DNA of 11,286 nt. Source: Gemmatimonadota bacterium (lineage in GTDB: Bacteria; Gemmatimonadota; Gemmatimonadetes; Gemmatimonadales; GWC2-71-9). Within the stretch, counting starts at the first letter, position 1. The number at the start of each line of letters is the position of its first letter. Shown piece after piece: positions 1 to 7,104 of the stretch. Location of the stretch: assembly GCA_017889745.1 (NCBI GenBank), contig JAGGAG010000086.1, positions 1 to 11,286 of the forward strand, in the 5' to 3' direction. Below the pieces are notes generated by a model. It was not told the DNA's origin, made no database searches, and saw only the letters and a program-made list of their open reading frames with translations. Position numbers and translations under genes: made by a program.

Positions 1-2
1 TA

Positions 3-749
3 TTGACCGACGGCACCGAGATCAGCGCCAGGAAGGTGGTCTCCTGTCTCGATGCGAACGCGACCTTCCTCAGGCTGATGGATACGAAGGCGTTGCCGGC
101 CGACTTTGTCGAGTCGGTGCGTAATCTCGACTATGCCAGCGGCAGCGCCAAGGTGAACCTGGCCCTCTCCGAGGTGCCGAACTTCACCTGCCTCCCCGGC
201 AGCACCGTGGGCCCCCAGCACCACGGCACGATCCACCTCTGCCCCACCCGGGACTACATCGAGAAGGCGTTCGACCCGGCCAAGTACGGCTACATCTCGA
301 AGAACCCGATCGTCGAGGCCACCATGGCGTCGTCACTCGACAACACGGTGGCGCCTCCGGGCCAGCATGTGATGTCGATGTTCACCCAGTACTTCCCCTA
401 CAAGCTGGCGGCGGATGCGGGAACGCTGGAGGAGAACAGGAAGGCCTACGCCGAGAAGTGCATCGACATCATGACCGAGTATGCGCCGAACTTCAGGAAG
501 TCAGTGCTCAACTACCAGGTGCTGAGCCCGATGGATCTCGAGTCACGCTTCGGGCTCACCGGCGGCAACATCATGCAGGGCACGATGTCGCTGTCGAGTC
601 TCTCGTTCATGCGGCCGGTGCCGGGCTATGCTGACTACCGCACGCCAGTGAAGGATCTCTACCTGTGCGGCGCCGCGACCCATCCGGGCGGCGGGGTCAT
701 GGGGGCGTGCGGCTACAATGCGGCGCGGGAGATATTGAGGGACGGGTGA
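3..749 (+). CDS. PYROXD2/phytoene-dehydrogenase-like FAD-dependent oxidoreductase, C-terminal part (5' truncated by window edge)
   Basis: The frame is open to the left edge. The TTG at base 3 is an internal Leu codon, not a start, so only about the last 248 residues are present and the N-terminal FAD-binding GxGxxG region lies outside. The visible part resembles the C-terminal half of NAD(P)/FAD-dependent oxidoreductases of the phytoene desaturase superfamily, closest to the PYROXD2 type rather than true carotenoid desaturases. It shows DGTEISARKVVSC early (the end of the substrate/FAD strand region), SSLDNTVAPPGQHVMSMFTQY in the middle, FGLTGGNIMQGTMSLSSL near residues 185-200, and the FAD-binding tail DLYLCGAATHPGGGVMGACG near residues 220-240. 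The family catalyses flavin-dependent redox chemistry on hydrophobic substrates; the substrate cannot be told here. It stops with TGA 44 bp before the kinase-like relic and on the same strand as the ATPase, with no obvious terminator between. Confidence 0.85.
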   Translation: MTDGTEISARKVVSCLDANATFLRLMDTKALPADFVESVRNLDYASGSAKVNLALSEVPNFTCLPGSTVGPQHHGTIHLCPTRDYIEKAFDPAKYGYISKNPIVEATMASSLDNTVAPPGQHVMSMFTQYFPYKLAADAGTLEENRKAYAEKCIDIMTEYAPNFRKSVLNYQVLSPMDLESRFGLTGGNIMQGTMSLSSLSFMRPVPGYADYRTPVKDLYLCGAATHPGGGVMGACGYNAAREILRDG

Positions 750-793
750 ACGGCACTGGTGCCTCATCTTGCGGTCCCCCAATCAAGTCATCC

Positions 794-889
794 ATGCCCG
801 AACTGCTCAGCCGGCTCCAATCCGCCCTGGTAGACCGCTATCGCCTCGAGCGCGAAGTCGGCGCCGACGATACCGGACCACGCCGGTGA
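794..889 (+). pseudogene. Relic of a Ser/Thr protein kinase N-terminus (31 codons), overlapping the ATPase start
   Basis: An ATG at 794 opens a 31-codon frame whose first 23 residues contain LQSALVDRYRLEREVG. This is the characteristic start of the Pkn-type Ser/Thr kinases common in Gemmatimonadota, where it is normally followed by the glycine-rich loop (GRGGMATVYLA type). Here the similarity stops exactly at that loop: the next residues are ADDTGPRR and a TGA. No VAIK lysine, HRD or DFG motif follows in any forward frame before the ATPase begins, so no kinase can be made. The TGA (887-889) shares its last base with the ATG of the ATPase (889-891). The frame could still be translated as a short leader coupled to the ATPase, but no convincing ribosome binding site precedes the ATG at 794. 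The kinase resemblance is what I see; the deletion or fusion history is inference. Confidence 0.6.
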
Positions 890-3708
890 TGGTCGACCTG
901 TCGGCGGGCGGCACCGCCCCGTACCAGCAGTCGGTGGACGACGTCGTGGCGTTGCTGGATACGGATGCGCAACGCGGCTTGACCGGGGAGGAGGCCCGCG
1001 CGCGACTCGCGCGCTACGGACCGAACCAGCTTGCCGCCGGGAAGCGCGTGCCCGCCTGGCGCCGGTTCCTGGCGCAATTTCAGGATCGGCTCGTCATCCT
1101 GCTGCTCATCGCGACGGCCATTTCGGCGGGGGTGTGGCTCTACCAGCGCGATGCGGCGCTGCCGTACGAGGCCATCGCCATCTTCGCCGTCGTCCTGCTC
1201 AACGCCACCATGGGATACGTGCACGAGTCGCGGGCGGAAGCGGCGGTGGCGGCGCTCCGCGCGATGTCGGCCGCCGAGGCCACCGTCATCCGTGATGGCG
1301 AGCGGCGCCGCGTCCCTGCCACCGGGATGGTCCCTGGCGACCTGGTCCTCATCGAGGAGGGCGACACCGTTCCCGCCGACGGGCGGCTGATCGAATCCGC
1401 GACGCTGCAGGCGGCCGAGGCCGCGTTGACCGGCGAGAGTCTCCCGGTGACCAAGGGTACCGCGCGGATCGAGGGTGACGCGGCGCTCGGCGACCGGCAG
1501 AACATGGTCTTCAGCGGCACGGCGGCCACGTATGGACACGGCCGGGCCATCGTTACCGCCACCGGGATGGCCACCGAGATGGGCCGCATTGCCGGCCTCC
1601 TCGAGGAGACGGGCCCGGAGCCGACGCCGCTGCAGCAGGAGCTGGACCTGGTCGGCCGGCGCCTGGGCATCATTGTCGTGGTCATCGCTGTCGTGATGAG
1701 CGCGATGATCATCATCGCCGAGGACGTGCGCGGCGTCCCGGCCCTGATCGACGTCCTGATCTTCGGCATTGCCCTGGCCGTGGCGGCAGTGCCGGAGGGG
1801 CTGCCCGCGATCGTCACGGCCGTGCTCGCGATCGGCGTCCAGCGCATGGCGCGCCGGAACGCGATCGTGCGCCAGCTTGCCGCGGTCGAGACTCTCGGCT
1901 CGGCCAGCGTGATTGCGTCCGACAAGACCGGCACCCTGACCCGGAACGAGGTGACGGTGCGCGTCGTCGTGACCGCGAGCGGGCGCGTCGCGTTCGAGGG
2001 CTCCGGATACGGTCCGGCTGGCGCCGTGAGGCGGGATGGTGGTGGGCCGATCGATGACGTGCTCCGGGTGGAACTCGAGCGCGCCCTGGCGGTCGCCGAT
2101 CGGACGAACAATGCCTCCGTTCAGGAGCTGGGTGGCCGCTGGACGGTGCAGGGCGACCCGACCGAGGGCGCGCTGCTCGTCGCCGCGCGGAAGGCCGGGC
2201 TCGAATCGGAGGTGCTCGAGCGCCGGTTTCCTCGCGTCGCCGAGGTGCCGTTCTCGTCGGACCGGAAGCTGATGAGCACGATCCACGAGGCCACGGAGCA
2301 GGATCGGCGGGAGGTCATCTTCACCAAGGGCGCGCCGGACGTGCTCCTGCCACGCTGCAGTGCCGAGGCGGTGGGCGACGGCCGGCGTCCGCTGACTCCT
2401 GGCCGCCGGGCCGAGATCCTGCGGATCAACGAGGCGCTCGCGGGAGACGCGCTCCGGACCCTCGGCGTCGCCGGCCGCTGGCTGCCACCCGGTGCGCGGT
2501 CAGCCGATGCGGCCTCGGACGCCGGTGGCGGCATCGAGCAGGACCTCGTGTTCGGCGGGCTGATAGGCATGATCGACCCGCCGCGCGCGGAGGCGAAGGA
2601 GGCTGTGGCACGCGCCAGGGGCGCCGGCATCCGTACGCTGATGATCACCGGCGACCACCCGCGCACCGCCTCGGTCATCGCCCGGGAGCTTGGCATCGCC
2701 GCGGACGACCGCGTCATGACCGGCCGGGAACTGGCGCTGTTGTCGGATGAGGCGCGCGCGCAGGCCGTGCTGTCGGTGTCGGTCTATGCGCGCGTCGCGC
2801 CCGAGGACAAGCTGCGCATCGTCGACGCCCTGCAACGGACCGGGGCGGTCGTGGCCATGACCGGCGACGGAGTAAACGATGCACCGGCGCTGAAGAAGGC
2901 CGACATCGGCATTGCCATGGGTATCGCCGGGACGGACGTGTCGAAGGAGGCCGCGGACATGGTGCTGGCGGATGACAACTTCGCCACCATCGTCGCCGCG
3001 GTGGAGGAGGGGCGGGCCACTTTTTCCAACATCCGCCGCTTCCTGCGCTACCTGCTTTCCTCGAACAACGGTGAAGTGCTCACGATGTTCTTCGGCGTGC
3101 TGTTCGCGGCACCCCTCGGCCTGCACGGGCACGGTGGCGGTGTCGTGCTGCCGCTCCTGGCCACGCAGTTGCTGTGGATCAACCTCGTCACGGACGGTCC
3201 GCCCGCGCTCGCGCTGGGTGTCGATCCGCCCGACGACGGCCTCATGCGCCAGCCACCACGCCCGGCGGGCGAGGGCATCGTCACGCCGCGCATGTGGCGG
3301 GGCATCATCTTTGTCGGCGTGATCATGGCTGTCGGCACGCTATTCGTGCTCGACGCCGGCATGCCAGGCGGGTTCGTGGAAGGGTCGGGGGACCTGCGCT
3401 ATGCGCAGACGATGGCCTTCACCACATTGATGCTCTTCCAGGCGTTCAATGTGCTCAGTGCGCGCTCGGACGAGCGGAGTGCATTCGTGGGCCTGTTCAC
3501 CAACCGCTGGTTGTGGATGGCGATGGCCGTGTCGCTGGCCCTGCAGGTGATCGTCGTGTATGTGCCGTTTCTGCAGCGTGCCTTCGGCACCGTCGGATTG
3601 AGCGGTGGCGACTGGCTCTCCTGCGCCGCGGTCGCCAGCTCGGTCCTCTGGCTCTCCGAGGTGAGGAAAGGCCTGATTCGCCGGCGGGCGTCCGTGGCTC
3701 GGGGCTGA
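889..3708 (+). CDS. P2A-type (SERCA-like) cation-transporting P-type ATPase, probably Ca2+
   Basis: A full-length pump of 939 residues that uses ATP to export a divalent cation across the inner membrane. Visible elements in order are: cation-ATPase N-terminal domain (about 12-60), M1 and M2 helices (about 67-112), actuator-domain TGES (181-184), M4 PEGLP (Glu303), phosphorylation motif DKTGTLT with Asp345, nucleotide-domain KGAPD (Lys480), hinge TGDGVND (about 658-664), M5 SSNNGE (Asn726, Glu729) and M6 NLVTDG (Asn765, Thr768, Asp769). These M4/M5/M6 ligands match SERCA Ca2+ site residues. In M8 the position of SERCA Glu908 appears to be Gln851 (LFQAFN), as in plasma-membrane Ca2+ pumps, which suggests one ion per cycle. 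I chose ATG 889 because it starts just before the recognised N-terminal domain. An extension to 769 gives only Arg-rich sequence that overlaps the kinase-like relic in another frame. There is no clear Shine-Dalgarno; the TGATG overlap with the upstream frame suggests translational coupling. Mn2+ or another P2A substrate is possible. Confidence 0.92.
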   Translation: MVDLSAGGTAPYQQSVDDVVALLDTDAQRGLTGEEARARLARYGPNQLAAGKRVPAWRRFLAQFQDRLVILLLIATAISAGVWLYQRDAALPYEAIAIFAVVLLNATMGYVHESRAEAAVAALRAMSAAEATVIRDGERRRVPATGMVPGDLVLIEEGDTVPADGRLIESATLQAAEAALTGESLPVTKGTARIEGDAALGDRQNMVFSGTAATYGHGRAIVTATGMATEMGRIAGLLEETGPEPTPLQQELDLVGRRLGIIVVVIAVVMSAMIIIAEDVRGVPALIDVLIFGIALAVAAVPEGLPAIVTAVLAIGVQRMARRNAIVRQLAAVETLGSASVIASDKTGTLTRNEVTVRVVVTASGRVAFEGSGYGPAGAVRRDGGGPIDDVLRVELERALAVADRTNNASVQELGGRWTVQGDPTEGALLVAARKAGLESEVLERRFPRVAEVPFSSDRKLMSTIHEATEQDRREVIFTKGAPDVLLPRCSAEAVGDGRRPLTPGRRAEILRINEALAGDALRTLGVAGRWLPPGARSADAASDAGGGIEQDLVFGGLIGMIDPPRAEAKEAVARARGAGIRTLMITGDHPRTASVIARELGIAADDRVMTGRELALLSDEARAQAVLSVSVYARVAPEDKLRIVDALQRTGAVVAMTGDGVNDAPALKKADIGIAMGIAGTDVSKEAADMVLADDNFATIVAAVEEGRATFSNIRRFLRYLLSSNNGEVLTMFFGVLFAAPLGLHGHGGGVVLPLLATQLLWINLVTDGPPALALGVDPPDDGLMRQPPRPAGEGIVTPRMWRGIIFVGVIMAVGTLFVLDAGMPGGFVEGSGDLRYAQTMAFTTLMLFQAFNVLSARSDERSAFVGLFTNRWLWMAMAVSLALQVIVVYVPFLQRAFGTVGLSGGDWLSCAAVASSVLWLSEVRKGLIRRRASVARG

Positions 3709-3721
3709 CGCCATGGGAAAA

Positions 3722-3747
3722 CACCCCGGCGCCTGCGCGCCGGGGTG
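3722..3747. terminator. Perfect 11-bp hairpin, bidirectional terminator between convergent genes
   Basis: The arms CACCCCGGCGC (3722-3732) and GCGCCGGGGTG (3737-3747) are exact reverse complements around a 4-nt loop (CTGC). Read on the minus strand the stem runs directly into TTTT (complement of the AAAA at 3718-3721), so it is a good Rho-independent terminator for the lipoprotein gene. On the plus strand it is followed by CTGGTGTTT, a weaker U-tract, but it lies only 13 bp past the ATPase stop. It probably serves both genes. Confidence 0.8.
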
Positions 3748-3778
3748 CTGGTGTTTCGTGGCAGGACCTCCCGGCGTG

Positions 3779-4345
3779 CTAGAAGCGGCGGAACCCGGGC
3801 TGGCTGGGATAGACCCGGTGGACGGCGATCACGCCGCCGTGCGGGGCGCAGTTGTCGTCGGGGCGGCGGACGAGGAACCCCGTGCCGCCCCGCGCGATGG
3901 TCTGGATCGCCGGCGGGTCGCCACTTCCCATCCCCGCCGCGGGGACGCTGGCGACGGTCTGGCCCGGAGCAAGGGAATGCCCGGCCCCGGCGGTCGCCAC
4001 CGGAGTCTCGACCGGGGGGGTCGCGGGGGCGTCGGGCAGGACCTCCGGCGCCGCGGCCGGGGCGAGCTCGATCGCGGTGGCTATCGTCTCGGTGCCTGTC
4101 GGACGCGGCACGGCCGTCCGCACCTCGGTAACGAGCCGCGCCTTGCCTCGACCCTTGCTCGCCGGTCGCGTCATGGACTGACGTTCCACCGCGGAAAGTA
4201 CCAGCGGCTCAGCCGACGCCTGGGACGCAAGACTGAGGTCGCGACCGGCGCCCTGCTCAGTGCCTGCCGATGTATTCGTGCCGGGGCCGTTGCTGCACGA
4301 AACGAGGAGCAGCGTTGCGACGGTGGCCGGAAGCAGCTTGTGCAT
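3779..4345 (-). CDS. Ala/Pro-rich putative outer-membrane lipoprotein of unknown function
   Basis: A 188-residue product that I do not recognise. It starts with a short positively charged segment and hydrophobic core ending in the lipobox LLVSC, with Cys17 as the predicted lipidation site. Ser at +2 fits retention in the outer membrane under the Lol rule. The mature part is low-complexity, rich in Ala, Pro, Thr and Gly (about residues 85-140), like a wall-spanning or flexible linker. It ends in a more ordered tail, GGTGFLVRRPDDNCAPHGG then VIAVHRVYP, with a second Cys at 166. I used the ATG at 4345 rather than an in-frame start 25 codons upstream because AGGGAGG lies about 8 nt before it and the lipoprotein signal begins there. 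It lies 92 bp downstream of the Omp85-type gene on the same strand, so it may be the second gene of that operon, and it ends at the strong hairpin 3722-3747. Confidence 0.75.
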   Translation of the reverse strand: MHKLLPATVATLLLVSCSNGPGTNTSAGTEQGAGRDLSLASQASAEPLVLSAVERQSMTRPASKGRGKARLVTEVRTAVPRPTGTETIATAIELAPAAAPEVLPDAPATPPVETPVATAGAGHSLAPGQTVASVPAAGMGSGDPPAIQTIARGGTGFLVRRPDDNCAPHGGVIAVHRVYPSQPGFRRF

Positions 4346-4437
4346 GGTGAGACCCTCCCTGCGACACTCGAACCTGCGGCGGAACAAGAGGGGTGACGGC
4401 TGAACGCGCCGGTGCTGCACACCACCCCCCGACGCGC

Positions 4438-7017
4438 TCAGGGTGAAAGCCCGAAGTTGAAGTAGAACCTCGCCGAGCCTTCTCCGCCAGCCACCGACAC
4501 CGTCGCCCTGGTGCGACCGTTGAGGAACGCGAGCCAGATGCCGCCGCCATAGGCGGGGTGCCAGGTGTCGGATGACTCCCCTTCCACGAAGACCCGGCCG
4601 ACATCCACAAGGCCCATCACACCGAGGTCGCTGGCGAGCAGGGCGGAGATGCGCGCGATACGCAGGCGCAGTTCCGCACCGCCATACAGCGAGGCGTCAC
4701 CGGCGTACCGGTTGTAGCGAAGGCTGCGGACAGTCGCGCCGCCCCCGATGAAGGCGGCGTTCATGAACGGATAGTCACCCCACACCCGCGCGCCACCTAC
4801 CCGGAACGCAAGCGTCGGCCTGGGGCCCTTGGGGTGCAGGTTCCACGACCAGTTCACCACCGCGTGCAGCTCGCCATAGGTGCTCGGCACGCTCCAGACT
4901 GGCGCGTAGATCGATCCCGCCACTGTCGCGGCGAAGCCGGTGGCCGTCATGGCGGGCGGTGACTTCCCGGTCCAGTCGAACGCCATCGCCGCGCCGATCT
5001 GGCCGAAGTTGCCGGTGCCGAGCACCGTCTGCGTCCCGATGAATCGGTCCTCGTCGTCCTTGGTGACCGAGTAGACACCCCGTGCCGCCAGGGTAAGGGT
5101 GCTGCGCCGGCTCAGGCCGAACGTCACCGCCGGCTCGAGCGTGAACTGGTGCTGGCGAACCCGGTAGAACGACGCGGGCTCCGTCTCGGGCGTGTTGTTG
5201 CCGAAGCCGTAGAAGTTGAGGGTCGAGATCCCGGATCCGCGTGCCAGGAGGGTGAAGTACGTCCTCGAGTTCTCCAGCCTGATGTCGCCCAGCACATCGC
5301 CGTTCAGGGTCTGGGCCTCGGTGGCATATCCCAGGCGCGCGCGCCACTTGCTCGAGTACGGAACCTTGCGGAAGCCATAGCGGAAGAAGGTGGCGCTGCC
5401 GCCGAACAGCACGCCTACGTCGGGGCCTCCCGCGACGAGGCCCGCGTAGGCGTGCCGCGTGCCCCAGTCGCGCGGACCCACGACGCCGGGTTCCGGCTTG
5501 GGCCAGGTCTTGTTGTTGACCCCGTGCCCGACCGCGGTGCTGGCGCCGCTTTCGTCGTAGAAGTGCACCTTGCCATTCCTGCCCGGGTCGTCGAACACGT
5601 CCTCACCGTTTCCGCCGATGGCGCGCACCGTGATCGGCATCGCCCCCTTGCCCTCGAAGACGGCGCGGTCGTCGTCACCATGCAGGTAGAGCCGTACGTC
5701 GCTCGTTTCGCTGGTCGAGAACGTGCGGTCGACGTAGGGCGGCGCTCCGGCCGCACGCGCCTTCTCGCTGAACAGCTTCACCCGTACGTGCTCGCCGTCG
5801 ACGCGAATGACGGCCGCGCTGTCCGCATGGTCGGTGGCGTGGAGATCCACCTGGCGGGCGAGCAGCTGGTAGTAGCGATCTGCCGCGTGCGGCAGCTGGA
5901 TTCGGCGCTGCACCAGGGCCGCGCGCAGCACTGGACCGTTGATCGCCCGGTACTCGGCCGGCATGCGGGCCACGGCCGAATCAATCGCGTCGTCCGTGAG
6001 CAGGCTGGCCAGCTCGGCCGCCATCGAGTCCCAGGTCGGTCGGGAGAGTGGTGTGAGGAAGCGGCGGTCGAGGTCGCGACCGTTCCAGGTAGCGCCGACG
6101 GGGGCGCCATAGCTCGGCCCGAACTTGAGCAATTGCGGGAAGGTCTGCCGGGCAAACCCGGGAAGGAGCCCGTCGAAGAGCACGAAGGCCTGGTCGCGGT
6201 CCCGCGGAATCGGCACCCACAGGAAGCGGTCGCCGTCCTTCAGCCTGGCCCAGCGCCACTGGTCACGGTGCCGGTCCCAGTCGCCCATGAAGACATCGAG
6301 CAGGCGCGCCCGGAGGAACTGTTCCGAATCCACGTAGTTGCCCGGCTTCTTCTCGATGATCTCGTACAGCTCATCGGTGCTCACGATCTCCGGTGCCCCC
6401 GCGAAGGCGAGTGACGGATCCTCGTTCTCGTCGGGCCGTTCCTCGATGAAGCCGAGTACGCCGGCAAACTCGGTGCGGAACTCTCCCAGGCGGGGATCGT
6501 CGGGGAGGGAGACGAGCCTGGGGTCGCTGTGCAGGACCCCCGCCGCCCGGGCCAGGGAGGCCGCCACCGCCGCACCCGCCGGATGGGCGGCACTGATCTG
6601 GTCCTGAGCGACCCGGGCGGCGAGTGTGTTTCGGAGATCAGGTGGCAGGATCTTCGAGGCGTCCTTGTTCACCGAGCGGAAGGCGTACTGGCGTCCGTCG
6701 GCGCCGGCGAACCGGAGGGACTGTGTCTGCAGGCCGCCGCCCTGCCTGATTGGGCGCAGTCCGCCGGCGAAAGTGCCGAGATCGAGGACTTCGACCCGTA
6801 TGGGGGTGGTCCAGAGGGTACGGTAGTGCTTGCCGAACAGCCACTTGTGCAGGCCGCCCGCCGCATAGCCGGGGCCGGCAACCACCGTCGTGCTCTCGGG
6901 AGCGGCGGCGCCTGACTCGGCCCCTTGGGCGCGCGCCGGTTCCGACGCCACGAGCTGGCCTAGCATCACGACGAACGCGGGCAGCGACGGCTTCACGCCG
7001 GGCGTCAGTCTCGACAT
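4438..7017 (-). CDS. Outer-membrane protein: kinase-like N-terminal region fused to an Omp85/BamA-type surface-antigen beta-barrel
   Basis: An 859-residue exported protein. The signal peptide covers about residues 1-31, cut near ARA-Q. Residues about 55-290 form a conserved block: HKWLFGKHYRTLWTTP, GGGLQTQSLRF, YAFRSVNKDASK (113-122), DQISAAHP (138-145), EERP (192-195), GDWDRHRDQW (245-254) and VPIPRDRDQAF (268-278). I recall this block from Bacteroidota proteins where it sits between a metallophosphoesterase and an Omp85 barrel; the phosphoesterase is absent here. The DRH loop (Asp248) followed about 25 residues later by an Asp-rich RDRDQAF resembles the catalytic loop and metal-binding Asp of HipA/FAM20C-type kinases. 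The kinase call is inference. Residues about 530-859 are beta-rich with an Omp85-like VRSLRYNRY (763-771) followed by GGAELRLRI, LVDVGRVF, and a terminal barrel strand FYFNFGLSP. The start is set by AGGAGG 7 nt upstream. It shares an 87-bp divergent intergenic region with the DUF4956-like gene and precedes the lipoprotein gene. Confidence 0.8.
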   Translation of the reverse strand: MSRLTPGVKPSLPAFVVMLGQLVASEPARAQGAESGAAAPESTTVVAGPGYAAGGLHKWLFGKHYRTLWTTPIRVEVLDLGTFAGGLRPIRQGGGLQTQSLRFAGADGRQYAFRSVNKDASKILPPDLRNTLAARVAQDQISAAHPAGAAVAASLARAAGVLHSDPRLVSLPDDPRLGEFRTEFAGVLGFIEERPDENEDPSLAFAGAPEIVSTDELYEIIEKKPGNYVDSEQFLRARLLDVFMGDWDRHRDQWRWARLKDGDRFLWVPIPRDRDQAFVLFDGLLPGFARQTFPQLLKFGPSYGAPVGATWNGRDLDRRFLTPLSRPTWDSMAAELASLLTDDAIDSAVARMPAEYRAINGPVLRAALVQRRIQLPHAADRYYQLLARQVDLHATDHADSAAVIRVDGEHVRVKLFSEKARAAGAPPYVDRTFSTSETSDVRLYLHGDDDRAVFEGKGAMPITVRAIGGNGEDVFDDPGRNGKVHFYDESGASTAVGHGVNNKTWPKPEPGVVGPRDWGTRHAYAGLVAGGPDVGVLFGGSATFFRYGFRKVPYSSKWRARLGYATEAQTLNGDVLGDIRLENSRTYFTLLARGSGISTLNFYGFGNNTPETEPASFYRVRQHQFTLEPAVTFGLSRRSTLTLAARGVYSVTKDDEDRFIGTQTVLGTGNFGQIGAAMAFDWTGKSPPAMTATGFAATVAGSIYAPVWSVPSTYGELHAVVNWSWNLHPKGPRPTLAFRVGGARVWGDYPFMNAAFIGGGATVRSLRYNRYAGDASLYGGAELRLRIARISALLASDLGVMGLVDVGRVFVEGESSDTWHPAYGGGIWLAFLNGRTRATVSVAGGEGSARFYFNFGLSP

Positions 7018-7104
7018 TGCCGTCCCTCCTTGTGTGCCGGGAACTTCGTGCCCAAATATTGAGCCGGACGGATCAGCGCGTCACCCTCTGCGGAAGAGCC
7101 GACC
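7018..7104. promoter_or_regulatory. Divergent intergenic region between the Omp85-type and DUF4956-like genes
   Basis: This is the only space available for promoters of both divergent genes. It contains one AT-rich island, AAATATTGAG at about 7054-7063, in otherwise GC-rich DNA. That could act as a -10 element in either direction, but I see no matching -35 at good spacing, so specific promoter calls are not justified. Confidence 0.35.
7025..7031 (-). promoter_or_regulatory. Strong Shine-Dalgarno for the kinase-like/Omp85 gene
   Basis: The minus strand reads AAGGAGG here, 7 nt before the ATG whose last base is 7015. It is the most canonical ribosome binding site in the window and fixes the start of the 859-residue protein. 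Confidence 0.75.

Noticed and set aside
665..793. Upstream part of the reading frame that contains the kinase-like relic
   Set aside because: It overlaps the end of the oxidoreductase in a different frame and has no similarity to anything; kinase similarity begins only at ATG 794.
769..888. N-terminal extension of the ATPase by 40 residues
   Set aside because: The extension is Arg/Pro-rich, absent from the family, and overlaps the kinase-like relic, which makes sense in another frame. The family N-terminal domain begins just after ATG 889.
838..2286. 482-codon open frame on the minus strand inside the ATPase gene
   Set aside because: It is antisense to a gene with all P-type ATPase motifs, and its product is rich in Arg, His, Gly and Asp with no domain. 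It is a shadow frame typical of GC-rich coding DNA.
5149..6414. 421-codon plus-strand open frame opposite the Omp85-type gene
   Set aside because: It lies antisense to the coherent 859-residue protein with signal peptide and barrel. Its own translation has no recognisable domain and shadow-like composition.
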